Below, one piece after another: positions 25,101 to 37,048 of a stretch of 64,000 nucleotides of DNA (the stretch's first letter is position 1; each line of letters starts with the position of its first letter). The stretch is taken from positions 101,591,086 through 101,655,085 of the forward strand of contig CM050650.1 of the NCBI GenBank assembly GCA_027574665.1. The letters run 5' to 3'. The position numbers and the translations under genes are program-made. This stretch comes from Rhynochetos jubatus (taxonomy: Eukaryota; Chordata; Aves; Eurypygiformes; Rhynochetidae). Below the pieces are notes generated by a model, which saw nothing but the letters and a program-made list of their open reading frames with translations, made no database searches and was not told the DNA's origin.

Positions 25101-26701
25101 GTTTAGTCGTAGGTGCTGTTTTATCTATTGGATAATATTCCATTTTGATTGTTCCAATGATCTGAGGCTTTGAATATGACTCCTGAGCATCATTGGATTA
25201 GCATATCCAGCTCTGAAGAGATCCAAAAGATTATAATGAATATCTGCTGATGACATTGAGAGCTATGCAGTTCATTCTATATTCGTTGTGTAGGTTTTGG
25301 GAAGGATTCCATTTGCTGTTCCCAAATCTGTAACTATAACCTTCTCTACTGTGTGATGTCTGGAGAAAGAAGGAATGTATGTTTTAATCCTAGTTTAATC
25401 CTTTTAAATGTTAAGGCACAAACTACATATTTTTAGCATTTCTTTGGTAAGAGAACAAAACTAACTTTAATATTATAGTAAATGCTGGTATTCTTGTAAA
25501 TGTAATCTTGCAGCTGTATATTGTATCTAGCAATCTTATCATTGACTGTTAGTGTAATTGGCCATAACATGTTAGACTGATAAATTATTTTTTCTATTTT
25601 TAGTTAAATACTTCTTGCTTACGATTTTGGTAGTCTGTTCTTTTTCAAACTGAGGTGTTAAAGCTTTAAGCAATATATGTGTGTGTATACACATGACCAA
25701 GTAAACTAAAAGCTTTAAATAGTGAAAGCACAGACTGAAATGGGATCTTTTTAGGCTGAAACTTGTAGTTTCACATCTTTGGAGCAGGAGTAATTGTTTC
25801 CTGAAAATGAATTTGGGTATAGGGTTCATTTGTCAACTGAAGTCGTTTAAAAAAACCCCCCAAAAACCCCAACACCTTTCTCTAGCAATTTTTCTTAAAA
25901 AAACCTATATTTTTGAATGATACAATTTGAATGGCTGTTAATGATGACATACCAGAAAGAAATCATAATGTAGTTAAAATATAGAGCTGATATTTCTTGT
26001 GTCAAAATATGACATAGTGTGTAGCAGCAAAATCTCAGGGCAGGTGATGTCTGGCAGTGCTGTGAGGCTGTTCTGTGGGACCTCTGATAGCTAATCTAGA
26101 ATACCAATGACTTAGGTGTCAAAAGAGTTCACATTAGCGATTACAGGTAAAGAAAAATATTTTTAAGCCTGCATGTATTGAGAAAACTTATGGAAAAGAA
26201 AATGGAGGTTATTTTCTAAGGACAGATAGGTATAATAGTGTGCTTGTGCTCTGGGGTGTATGAATAGATCTGAAACTTACTGAAAATTATTTGGTAAAAT
26301 TTTACTAGAGTAAAACATTAAGGAGTTGCTTCTCTCTGCTAACATGAGGTGCCAGTCCTAATCCAAAACAGTACATTCTAGCATGGAAATTCCAAAAGTT
26401 GAAAGACAAAGTCATAAAAGGTTTGTTTATCTTTTTTTTGGTACTCTAAATAATTTAATACAGTGGTTTCATTCTTCTGCTATTGAGTATTCAGATTCTG
26501 GAGAATCTAATCTACATCCTAACAGATCATCATCCCACCTGTGCCGATACTAATACTCTGTTTCGTGTTCGTTCTTATCTGCCATCATTAGTGTGTGTTT
26601 GTATGACTAATATTAACTTGTGAAAAATACCTCAAAGAATTTTTTTGAAATGTCAGAATTCCTTTAGTGCAGTCAGTGCCTGATCTGAATCAGTGTTAAG
26701 A
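22138..26701 (+). other. Downstream CSMD1 intron, second part
   Basis: About 4.5 kb of AT-rich intronic sequence. I see no exon, RNA gene or recognisable mobile element. There is a short A/C tract (AAAAAAACCCCCC type) around 25850-25875. Confidence 0.5.
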
Positions 26702-27295
26702 TGTGGTGGTTTAACCTCAGTAGGCAGCTAAGCACCACGCAGCTGCTCTCCCACCTCCTCGCATCCCTGGTAGTGGGATGCGGGAGAAAATTGGAAGAGT
26801 AAAAGGTTGTTGTAAAGACAGTTTAATAGGTTAAGCAAAAGCTGCATGTGCAAGCAAAGCAAAACAAGGAATCCATTCACTTCTTCCCATCGGCAAGTAG
26901 GTGTTCAGCCATCTCCAGGAAAGCAGGGCTCCATCATGTGTGACAGTTACTTGGGAAGACCAAAGCCGATGTTCTGAATGTCCCTGAGCATAGGCAGCCT
27001 TGGCCAAACTCTCTACCCCTCCCAGTTTTACTGCTGAGCATGACATCATATGGTATGGGTTATTCCTTTCATCATTTGGGGTCAACAGTCTTGGCTGTGT
27101 CCCTTCCCAAGTCCTTGTACTCCCCAGCTGACTCGCTGGCAGGACAGAAAAGACCTTGAGCTGTGTGAGCATTGCTCAGTAATTGCTGAAGCAATTGTTG
27201 TTACCAACGTTTTCATCACAAATCCAAAACGTAGCCCTGCACAAACTACTATGAAGAAATTTAACTATCACAGCTGAAACTAGGACTAGTGTGCA
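26702..27295 (-). mobile_element. ERVL-type solo LTR, diverged
   Basis: I recognise a bird ERVL-type LTR in reverse orientation. On the + strand it begins TGTGGTGGTTTAACCTC, then AAGCACCACGCAGCTGCTCT, AGACAGTTTAATAGG, ATGGAGCCCTGC in complement (CAGGGCTCCATCATG), CATGACATCATATGGTATGG, CAGTCTTGGCTGTGTCCC, CACAAATCCAAAACGTAGCC and ACTACTATGAAGAAATTTAA. Read on the minus strand, the TTAAAC-type polyadenylation region (CCTATTAAACTGTCTTTA) lies near the 3' end, which sets the orientation. No internal retroviral genes adjoin, so it is a solo LTR. I find no convincing 5-bp target duplication and the right edge is approximate. Decayed CpGs suggest it is older than the copy at 60505. Confidence 0.85.
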
Positions 27296-28984
27296 ACAGC
27301 ATCTAAAAATCTTATGATTTTAGATCCATATGTTGCAGGCAGCTTAAAAAAAAAAAAAGGCACTTAATAGAAAATGGTTACCTTTGCTTCTCTTTAAAAT
27401 GCTTTAGTTCTTCTCTTTGGAATTTAATTTTCAAAGTTAAAATATATTCTCTCAGTGCAGTAACTGTTTGAGAAACAAGGTCAAAACTCCCATAATTCTG
27501 GAATTGTGTTGGATTTTGGATTTTTAATTCAGCCACATAAAGAATATATGGAACACATCTTTTCTCCAAGTGTTTTTATGAAACAAGCTGTGCAATATGA
27601 CTCAACAGAGCTGGCATTCTTGCTTATTCCATTTTACAGCCAACTGGGATTTGGGGGAATAACTTTTTTTTCTGTTCATAGCCTTACAGATTTACTGGAG
27701 ATAAGAATTCAATTAAGCAGCCTGTGTCTTTCCCTGCCCCCACTCTAAATTTATTTTAAACATTAACTGCTGCCAAATATCAGGATGCCAATAGTAAAAG
27801 AAAGAGCTTGTATTCTGTTCAAACTTCATTTTGCTTGAACTTCCAGTTCTGGATGTGGTCTTCTCTTTCCCAACGTGGAAAGTAAAATATTGCCTGTCTC
27901 TTGTGCGCATTGCCAAATTACTCAGAGGAGTTTCTTGATGCATTTATCCCTATACTTCTGTCTGGCTGATGAGTTAAAACCTATTTCTTTTTCTAAATAT
28001 CAGATATACTCAGTAGTGTTACTTAACTTCGTAATAGTCCCCATTTCTGGGATGGTGTCAGGTGAAATGCAACTGACTCCTAGCTTTTAATGAGTCTGAA
28101 ACTATGGCTTGCTTGATTTCTGATCTCATTTGTAAGGAAAGCTATTTATTCCTTCGGCTGGCACAAAGTGGGGAAAGTTGTATTGGGCTTTTCATCTCTC
28201 AGATAATAAAAGTGCATTTTCAGCCATACTGGTCTGATTTCTGGTTTGTAGTAGTCTTTCAAGTGACTTTTTTTTTTTTGGCTGTTGTTCTTAAATTAAA
28301 CTAGTATCACTTTTTATTATGAAAACTATAGGTCTGCCTTTAAAAATGTGTCTACAGCCTACTAAGAGTTACTGTTGGTAACCACTTTGTATTTATTACA
28401 AATCTACTTGCAATGGCAAAGATAGCTTATGGCTTTTATGTCTTGTAAAAATAAAAGAAAACAGAAAAAAAAAATTGGTATTATTGTATATTGGGTGTAT
28501 ATTGTGCAGGGTGGAATTGGTATTTCCAGAATAAAACCTGTGGGTTAGTGGTCAAGAAAATAGGACTTTGGGTTTGCTATGTTACTGTAGCCAGCAGCTG
28601 TTATCCTCATTAATTAAAAGTTGTATAATTTGCTATGTTAGATGGATAGTTAGCATAAAAATACAGTCACATACCTTGCTTTTCATCTTCTCTTGTATAA
28701 CTTTAAGCCATTAATAATTGTTCTTTGAATTACTTTGTTATTCATATCTTTCCCATATATTGAGGGTTTCATTTGCATAACCTTTCACGGTTTTCTTCTG
28801 AAATTGGGATAATAAGGCAGGTATCTAGGACTTTGCAACAAAATATTCTCATCCAAACAAGCATGTCTAAATTTTGACTAAGGCATTGATCTTGTTCAGT
28901 AATGAATAAAGAGGTGCCTGCCTGCTTTGACTCGACAGTGGAATCTGAAGGAATAACTTAGCTGTATGCAAGTTTGAGCATTTT
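27296..28984 (+). other. Downstream CSMD1 intron, third part
   Basis: AT-rich intronic sequence with no exon or repeat that I can identify. Confidence 0.5.
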
Positions 28985-30836
28985 AATCATAATTTGCATT
29001 GGAAGTGACCTTTGAAGGTCATGTTGTTCCAACCCCCATGCAGTGAGCAGGGACGTCTTCAACTAGACCAGTTTGCTCAAAGCCCCATCCAGTCTGACCT
29101 TGAACACTTTCAGGGGTGAGACATCCGCAACTTCTCTGGGCCACCTGTCCCAGTGTCTCATCTAAATCCATCCAGTGCCTTAAAACCCTGTCACTTGCCC
29201 TGCCACTTCAGACCTTGGTAAAAAGTCTCCTTCCATCTTATCAGTTTTGGTATTGGAAGGCCTCAGTGAGGGTTCCCCTGGAGCTTTCTCTTTTCCAAGC
29301 TCAACAACTTGAACTCTCTCACCTTTTTGTCATAGAAGAGGTATTCTAGACCTTTGATCACTTTCCTGGTCCTCCTCTGGGCCTGTTCTGAGAGGTCTGA
29401 CTTTCTTGTGCTGGGTGCCCCAGAGCTGAATGCAGTACTCCAGGTGGGGTCTTGTGAGAAGAGAGGGAGAGGGAGAATCACCACCTTCAAGCTGCTGCTC
29501 ACACTTCTTTTTATACAGCCCAAGATATCGTTGCTTTTCTGGGCTGCAAGCACACACTGCCAGCTTTTGTAAAATTCTTCATTCACCACTATCCCCAAGT
29601 CCTCCACAGGACTTCTGTCAATCCATTCGTTCCTTAGCCTGTGCTGATATTGGGGACTGCCCTGACCTATGTGCAGGACCCTGCACTTGGCCTGGTTGAA
29701 TTTCGTGAGGTTTGCATGGGTCTCTTTCTCAAGCCTGTCCAGGTCCCTCTGGGTGGCATCCCTTCCCTCCAGCCTAAGAATTGCACCAGGTGGCTTGGTG
29801 TCATCTGCAAACTTGCTGAGGGTGCACTTGATCTCATTGTCTATGTTTTTATTAAAGATATTGAGCAGTATTAGTCCCAGTATGGACCCGTGAGGGGCAC
29901 CACTTGTTGCTGATCCTTACTTGGACATTGACTTGTTGACTACAACTCTTTGGGTGCAACCATCCAGCCAAGTTCTTCTCCATTGAATAGTCCATCCAAC
30001 AAACCCTTATCTTTCCAATTTAAAGGCAAGGATATTGTGGGAGACCATATAAAATGCTTTGCAGAAGTCAAAGTAGATGACATCTGCAATTCTTCCATTG
30101 GCCACTTGTGTAGTTACTCCACCGCAGAAGGTCCCAAGATTAGTCAGACACGATTTGGCCTTACTGAAGCCATATTGGTTGTCTCTCATCACCTCCCTGT
30201 ATTCCATTTGTTTTGACATGTCTTCCAGGAGGATGTGTTCTATGATCGTATTGGGCACTGGGGTGAGGCTGACTGGCTGGTAGTTCCCAGGGTCCTTCTT
30301 TTCAAAAATGGGTGTGATGTTTCCATTCTTCCAGTTACTGGGACCTTTGCCTGACTGTTGTGACTTTTCAAATACGATGGGGAGTGGCTTAGCAACTACA
30401 CCTGTCAGTTCCCTCAGGACCCCAGGATGCATCTCATTGGGTCTCATGAACGTATGCATCTTCAAGTTCCTCAAGTGGTCTCAAATTTTATCTTTTCCTA
30501 TGATGGGAGGGACTTCTTTCTCCCTCAGTCCCTCCATTGAGGTTTAGCAACTTAAGAGATGAGGTAAGAGCAATTGCCAGTGAAAACTGAGGCAAAAAAG
30601 TCACAGAGAACCACAGCTGCCTCCATATTGGTTGTCACCTCCCTGTCTTATCTATAAGGGTGAGTACAATTTCTGTTGTCTTTCTTCTTTGACGGATGAA
30701 CCTGTAGAATCTGCTCATATTCTTCACATCCCTGGCCAAATTAAGCTCCAGCTGTGCTTTAGCTTTCCTGATCCCATCCCTACAATCCCAGGCAGCATCC
30801 CTATATTCTTAACAGGATGTGGCCCTGCTTCTTGAT
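28985..30836 (-). mobile_element. CR1 LINE, 1.85 kb, with decayed reverse transcriptase
   Basis: The longest CR1 copy, in reverse orientation, 5'-truncated in the region between the endonuclease and reverse transcriptase. It runs from LINE ORF2 sequence (30836) to the 3' UTR (28985, TTGGAAGTGACCTTTGAAGG on the + strand). It contains the usual order of reverse-transcriptase blocks, described in the separate entry, and then the C-terminal domain (PHLEYCIQLWGTQHKK). Stops and frameshifts break it repeatedly after the first block. A second CR1 on the opposite strand starts about 75 bp to the right, so the two lie 5' end to 5' end. Confidence 0.95.
29263..30474 (-). pseudogene. CR1 ORF2 reverse transcriptase, inactive
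   Basis: Broken reverse-transcriptase remnant inside the minus-strand CR1. The first open block (30007-30474, 155 codons) carries MRPNEMHPGVLREL, NYQPVSLTPVPNTIIEHILL, the GFSKAKSCLTNL block and motif A as VIYFDFCKAFYMVSH. Motif A keeps the first aspartate, but the usual KAFD is changed to KAFY. After a stop, the catalytic FADD of motif C is intact at 29800-29811 (KFADDTK) in a different open block. The C-terminal part is readable at 29263-29607 in shifted frames. In CR1 LINEs this enzyme would prime reverse transcription at the target site. This copy cannot encode it. The listed span joins several frames and does not represent one ORF. Confidence 0.88.
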
Positions 30837-30911
30837 CTAAGGTTTAGATCATGAGTCCTGCTTTACAGAAAGTTGGCATGTAACTGAAAGGACTTTTGCT
30901 AACAAAACCCC

Positions 30912-31465
30912 CATGCTTCTCCCACTCTACTCTGCTCTTGTGAGATCCCACCTGGAGTGCTGTGTCCAGCTGTGCAGCCCTCAACGTAAGAAGGACATAG
31001 ACCGGTTGGAACGAGTCCAGAGGAGGCCACGGAGATGCTCAGAGGGCTGGAGCCCCTCTGCTATGGGGACAGGCTGAGAGAGTTGGGCTTGTTCAGCCTG
31101 GAGAAGAGAAGGCTGTGGGGAGACCTTATTGCACCTTCCAGTACCTGAAGGGGCCTACAAGGAAGCTGGGGGGGACTTCTTACAAGGGCCTGTAGTGACA
31201 GGACAAGGAGTAATGGGTTTAAATGGAAAGCAGGGAGATTTAGATTGGGTGTCAGGAAGTGATCGTTTACAGAGAGGGTGGTGAGGCACTGGCACAGTTT
31301 GCCCAGAGAAGCTGTGGGTGCCCCATCCCTGGAAGTGTTCAAGGCCAGGCTGGATGAGGCTTGGAGCAACCTGGTCTAGTGGAGGGTGTCCCTGCCCATG
31401 GCAGGGGGATTGGAACTAGATGATCTTTAAGGTCCCCTCCAACCCAAACCATTGTGTTTCTATGC
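30912..31465 (+). mobile_element. CR1 LINE 3' fragment
   Basis: 5'-truncated CR1, starting in CTTCTCCCACTCTACTCTGC (the [14 protein letters not shown] region of ORF2) and continuing through GAGCCCCTCTGCTATGGGGA, CTTGTTCAGCCTGGAGAAG and GTGGTGAGGCACTGGCACAG to CATGGCAGGGGGATTGGAAC, ATGATCTTTAAGGTCCCCTC and a short ATTGTGTTTCTATG tail. The 3' end type (CATGGCAGGGGGNTTGGAACT, CCAACCCAAACCATT) is shared with 40622, 50098 and 52988. A one-base loss near 31135 breaks the frame. Confidence 0.95.
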
Positions 31466-33304
31466 TTCCTCTCAATGGAAATCGCTCTTACTTCAAGCAT
31501 AGTTTATCTGAGAATGTTATCTTCTGAGATTTTCTTAATTATTCTACATATCTGAGTTCTTTAATTCTTCGGAAATCTTTTATTTTGGAGATTGCATAGA
31601 AGTTGCATGACTCTCTCAAACGAAGTGGGGTAGCCTCCCCCTCCCATTTCAGTTTTGAGATGAAAAGCCATTTTTACAAGAAGAAGATTGTGAGAAAAAA
31701 ATGAGTTTTCTGCTGTAAAATGTGTGAAACTTTGCTTATTCCTTAAAAGATGTGGCCAACTTAATGTACCCTGTATGTGCAGCTCCCTGGGGGCAGCAGA
31801 GAAAAAAATTGTGTCCAAGTGTCCTCTTAACTAACTTAGGTGATTGTGGGCACCAAAAGGGAGGCAGTTGATTCAGGTCCCGTGTTCTTGTGAATGGAAT
31901 CGGCTTCTGAACTGACCAGGAATTGGGGATTTTGTGCCTGCCTGGTCTTCTAGCTTCTGATATAGTGTGACTGTAACAGAGAGGCTGGTCTTCATTTTGG
32001 TGGTTTTGTGGTTTCTGTGTGTGTGGTGATGTTGCCTTTTTTTTTTTTTTTTCCTTTTAGTAATAGCTTCCTTGTTTTTTATTCTGAAAGATTTTTATCT
32101 TAAAATTGTAATACAGCACTGAGGAGCTGTGGTTTTTTGTTTTTTTTTTTGAAAAATAAATTAGGCAGTGGGTGATTGGACAGCTGTTGTGTGTAGGATA
32201 CTGAAGTTCTCCTCAACACTGTCAAGTCAGCTTTGCTGTAGGAGTTTAGCAAATGGCAAGAATAATGCACTAAACCAAATTGGAACATATTTCAGCACTG
32301 CACATGTGATTAGGCTTCACCTTGGTCTTTCCAGCGTTATCTTTTGTTGTGGTGGGGTGGTTTTTTTGGTCCTCAAAACTTTCACTGTTGCCTAAATCCT
32401 ACCCATGTGTTATTCTTTCCTGATTTAAATCATGATGAAACCTGCATGCAAAATGGCTTGTTTATCAAAATAAGCCTTTAAATGAAAGGAGGAGAAAACC
32501 AAAACAAAACACCCCCAATGTGTGAAGTCAGGTATGAGCTGAGTTCAGTCTGTTCGAACAACGTTGTTAGTTGGGACTCTCTACCCGAATTCTATAACAA
32601 CTGCAAGTTTTAAAGAGAATACTTTGCTTCAGTCATCGCATGCTTTTCAGTAGCGTTTTTTTTCATATTTGAGGTGTAGCTTAAAATGAAAATGAAGAAT
32701 GAAACAAAAGCTAAAATATATTTCTCTGCTGTTATGTGTTTTGCAAAAGTAAATGTCATCTCGTTTTAGAGGATGTAACAGTGATGCTTTTTGCAGTGCT
32801 TAGATCATACTCAGCACTTCAAAGTAATTTTCTTTTGGTTTTTTTTTAGACTTAGTTGATAACAAAAAAAAAAGGTTAAATCTTTCCTTTTAAAGGTAAC
32901 ATAGTAAGGCAATTTAACTCTCACTTTGGATTTAGTGTACTGTGGTCTGTGAGAGATGAGGGAGTGTAAGTGGGAAGAAAAGAGAAAATCTACTTCTTGT
33001 AGGTTTAGTAATTTCAAGCTTTTGTTCATGGAACTTCATGATCAATTCAGAAATCAGTTACTTACGCCCAAGTTTTTCTTGTTGATTTTTTTCCTGAAAT
33101 GCTTATCAGATCCCCAAATACCAAAGCAGTTTTACTGTATGAGGTTTTTGAACTTTTTTTTTTTTATTGGTTGGTTAGTTGGATTTGGTTTTTTGGTAGC
33201 GATGGAATTGATTCTGCCTCTAACAAGCTGAGGTACCTTTGAACCTCTGAATCCTGGATGATGTGAAATGGTCACTCAGAAAAGCAAAAATGATAGAGGC
33301 ATCT

Positions 33305-33437
33305 AAAAAAATAAAATAACAAAACAAACACACATACCTCCCTCAAAAAAAAAAAAAAATACCCAAACCAACCCAAAATCCAAAACAACCACACCCCAAA
33401 CCTAGAAAGACCCAACACAAACCAAAACAACAAAAAT
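33305..33437 (+). repeat. A/C-rich low-complexity tract
   Basis: About 130 bp of A and C with few other bases: AAAACAAACA, a run of 14 A, then ACCCAAACCAACCC and CCAAAACAACC type blocks. It is partly the reverse complement of the T/G-rich tract at 33583-33637. Confidence 0.9.
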
Positions 33438-33582
33438 AGTGAAAACGAGCCGTAAACCCCATACAGTCATATACTAAAATCCAGAGAATAAATACAGGAT
33501 ACAACCTGGATACAGCCTTAGCAAAAAGCTACTAAAATGTGAGGGGAGATGTTGGGAGGAGTATTGCTGCAACCTTGCTTTG

Positions 33583-33637
33583 TGGGGTTTTTTTTGGTTG
33601 GTGGTTTGTTTGGTGGGTTTGGTTTTTGGTTTTTTTA
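33583..33637 (+). repeat. T/G-rich low-complexity tract
   Basis: GGGG followed by eight T, then GGTTGGTGGTTTG, GGTGGGTTTGG and further GGTTT blocks. With the A/C tract 145 bp to the left it forms an imperfect inverted repeat. A pure T run follows at 33698-33717. Confidence 0.9.
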
Positions 33638-36618
33638 CCTTTTTATCCAGTTTATTCCGCTAGACATTGACTACTAGAAACAGGCATTGGAACACTCTTT
33701 TTTTTTTTTTTTTTTTTGTCCCACTCAGCATTCTTGAGTACAGATCTGTCCAAGTTTGTACTTTGTAGGTCTGTAGATACAGCGCTGCCATCCTGTGTCA
33801 AAAGAACACTGGGTTAACAGATTTAGGAAATTGCTAATTGTTGAGTGGGCATCATGGCAGTTAAATATACTGCTACAGTCTTGTTGAAATTATTAATGAC
33901 TGTAATTTCTATCTATCAGGTGCTGTATAAAACTGAAGATCTCAGTCATTAGTGGTTAGAAACCAACAACACTTTGCAACACTAAGGTACCTGATAAAAC
34001 CGCAGTGCATTGGTGCAATTGGTGTGATTGGGCCCAGTCAGTTTAAAGTGTTCTCTGAGGCTTTGTGGAACTTGCTGTTCCTACAGTGTAAATCACAAAT
34101 TGTGAAGTCAGTGAAGTTACAACATGGAAAAATTGTGAATTCAGAGAGTTCTGATGTTACTGCCATCTTCAAAATACAGATTAGTGATTGCTTCAGTATT
34201 TTCTTAAACTGCTGACCTTACATTACAGATGACTGTTCTTAGTGGTGGGTTAAAGAGAATTCTCAAGTGAGTAAGTATTCTTTCAGATCAAAGTTGACAT
34301 TACGTAAATCTTTTGATCAGTGGACTGCTTAAAGCAGTGCACCAGCCTATACTGATACAAGGGATAAAACACATTCTTTATTTGAGTTGATGTGATATAA
34401 TCTGATGATAGCCATGAAAATGATGGTCCAAAATCAGTGTCGTATTTTGTGTTTTGATACTTTAATATTTTTGTGCCATGATAGGTTTGAATTCAGTGGA
34501 AATGCAGTGCCAAATGCACAGACAACAGAAAGGTTTATTACACTCTGTATCATTGTCTTTTGAAGTGTTTAGAGTAAACAACTGGATAACAAGATTAAGT
34601 TGATTATGACACGATGCTGAAAGCAACAGGTATGGAAAGTGAGGTGATGAGACTGTAGGTGGCGCTAAGGTGGTGTATTGTGACCTGTTAAGTCCAGTGC
34701 ACTATGAGTTTTGGTTGAGATCTGAAGAATGGTCTTGGGTCTGAACACGTGAATAATAAAACAAACTGTGACAATTGGTAGGTCTACCTGTGGAAGTTGG
34801 AATAACCCATGAGTAAGGATGGTGTGCAGTTTACTCGCTATGTGCTTGTGTGAAGTGTTTGCGTGAATATTTATACTACTTTTAGAATACCTATTGGCTT
34901 TTAAAATATACTACTGATAGAAAGCTTGAAAAATTTAGCAGAAGAGATATGAAGGGTAACATAACACAATTGATACTGTGCGAAGTGTCAAAATACATAC
35001 TAACAAAGCTACAGTACCCTAAACTGCAACGTATTAATATTAAATTAATTGCATGGAAAAGATCAGCAATCACTGTGTGATGAACTGATACAATTGAATT
35101 GTATCCCCAATTAGTAAGGGAGGAGGAGAAAAACATTAAGGATAAAATAAATGTGAAAACAATTTGGATTTTTTTTTCCTGTTTTGCTTATGTTAGAGAA
35201 TCATTCTCTTTGAAATTCTAGCTTGTTTAGTGTCATACTTTGGAGGAAGGACATTTGAAATACTTATAATCAATGAATTACTTTCTTAATCATAACCTAG
35301 GGAATTTTGTAAAGTCTAGACAATTTCTGGGAGAGTGTTTAACTGAGATTTATTCTTACATTACTTTGACCATCACAGTAATGATGAACTGTATGGACCT
35401 GGCAGGATGGGTATGTTGCATAAAACAAGGTTGGAGCCCAGTCCTTCACCATTAACTCTTGATTAACATTGTGTGCATTTGTGTTTTTGTGACAGAGAAG
35501 CTGCTGTACCACTCAAGTTGTCATTGCACTGTTATTACAGCTGTATCCAAACTGAGCGTAATTCAGTTTAATTTTCACGTGACAGATGTTATGAGGTCCT
35601 AGTTTCAGTAAAGTCTTAGATGCTTATACCACAGAATTTTAGGTTAAAAAGAAGAAAATATCCCACTCCATAGATGCACTGAAAAGACAAAATGAGTGGG
35701 AATGAAAAATACAAAGAACTGGAGAGAAAAATATCTCCTCTTTCGGTTGTAGACCTTAGGCATCGGCTCTGTGGGTGATCTCAGGCTCTTCATCTGGGGC
35801 CTTTACCCTCCGGTGAACAAGAACCAGGCAGTATGCCCACTGGCATAACATAGCTTCCCCCTCATATTGACATTTCCCAATATACTTTTCCTAGCCAGCA
35901 TTGCACATTGCCAAAAGTACCTACGTGGATCTAAAAATAGAAGTTCTGTTTTCTGTTAAGTTAGTGAAGCAGGGAGGTTTCCCTCCCAGGTTTAGTCAAA
36001 ACAAGTCTTTTAAAAGAATGGACTCTGATCAAGGCAGAGAGGAAAAATCGTGTGGCTGCTACAAAAAATACTAACAAAAAGAGCGTATTTGTCCCTCTGC
36101 AGTAGGAGAAAAAACAAATTGTGACCATGTATAACAGCACCATCTGCTGACTGCTGTCATAACGCTTGCACACTTCATTCTAAACAGAGCATGTACTGCA
36201 TGCAGTGTTTGTGGTTCGAATAGTTTTTTTTCTTTCTAGGAGTTTTGCTCCATTTTTACCTTTAATGTGATAGTTTGACCATCTGAAGTTTAGGAGCTAT
36301 ATTTTGTATTTTGATAGTTCACTTTGCACTAGGATTCTATTACATATCCCTCAAACAAATCTTCGAACAGAAGCAAGTTACCTCTTTAGACTGTTTTCTC
36401 AACCAGGAAGTACATCCTAGAATGTGACATAAGTGATGTTTGATTTTAATTTAGAATCCTGTGGGCTTATCATATGTTTAATACATGCTGTGTAAGATTT
36501 TAATAAAAAGGGAAGATTGCTGACCCTGACGCTTTATGAAATACCAAGTCACCTGGAAGATTCTTGCTCAGTGGTGAATTCTTTCTATTCTTCTTTCCTT
36601 TTGATTGGACACTGTCCG

Positions 36619-36638
36619 CCCCCCCCCCCCAAAAAAAA
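36619..36638 (+). repeat. C12-A8 tract
   Basis: Twelve C followed by eight A, then a looser A/C-rich stretch to about 36662. Homopolymer lengths may be unreliable. Confidence 0.85.
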
Positions 36639-37011
36639 CCCCAACACCCAAAAAACCAAAACCAGCCAGAATATTGAATGTGTTATTAATTTACTTCAAC
36701 CAGGCTGCCTTTATGTGAAGTGGCAGAGCTGTAGAGGTTACGTTGCAGAAGCCTGCTAGATGGCTTGATTTAAATCTAAGGACTTGACTCCAGATCACTC
36801 TGGACTGTAGCCATGGCACTCAGTTTGAACAGATCTTAAAGTGATTGGTGATGTTGCTGGTACTGGAGAGAAGGCATGGTGAGGGATAACTTAGATTTAT
36901 GTCAGAACCGTTGATTGTGTTGATTAAATGCTTGTTTGTGGGGGTTCTTTTCTGAGAAATCAAGGCCGTAGTTGCACCCTTATCGTTAATGTAATTTATT
37001 GATAAGAACAT

Positions 37012-37048
37012 TGACGTCATTTGCTACTGTCAAGTTAGACTGACGTAT
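37012..37048 (+). promoter_or_regulatory. Full CRE plus half-CRE cluster
   Basis: A perfect palindromic cAMP-response element, TGACGTCA, lies at 37012-37019, with a second CRE-like TGACGTAT at 37041-37048, 29 bp apart start to start. Such motifs bind CREB/ATF factors. Both keep their CpG in an otherwise CpG-poor intron. Function is inference only. Confidence 0.3.
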
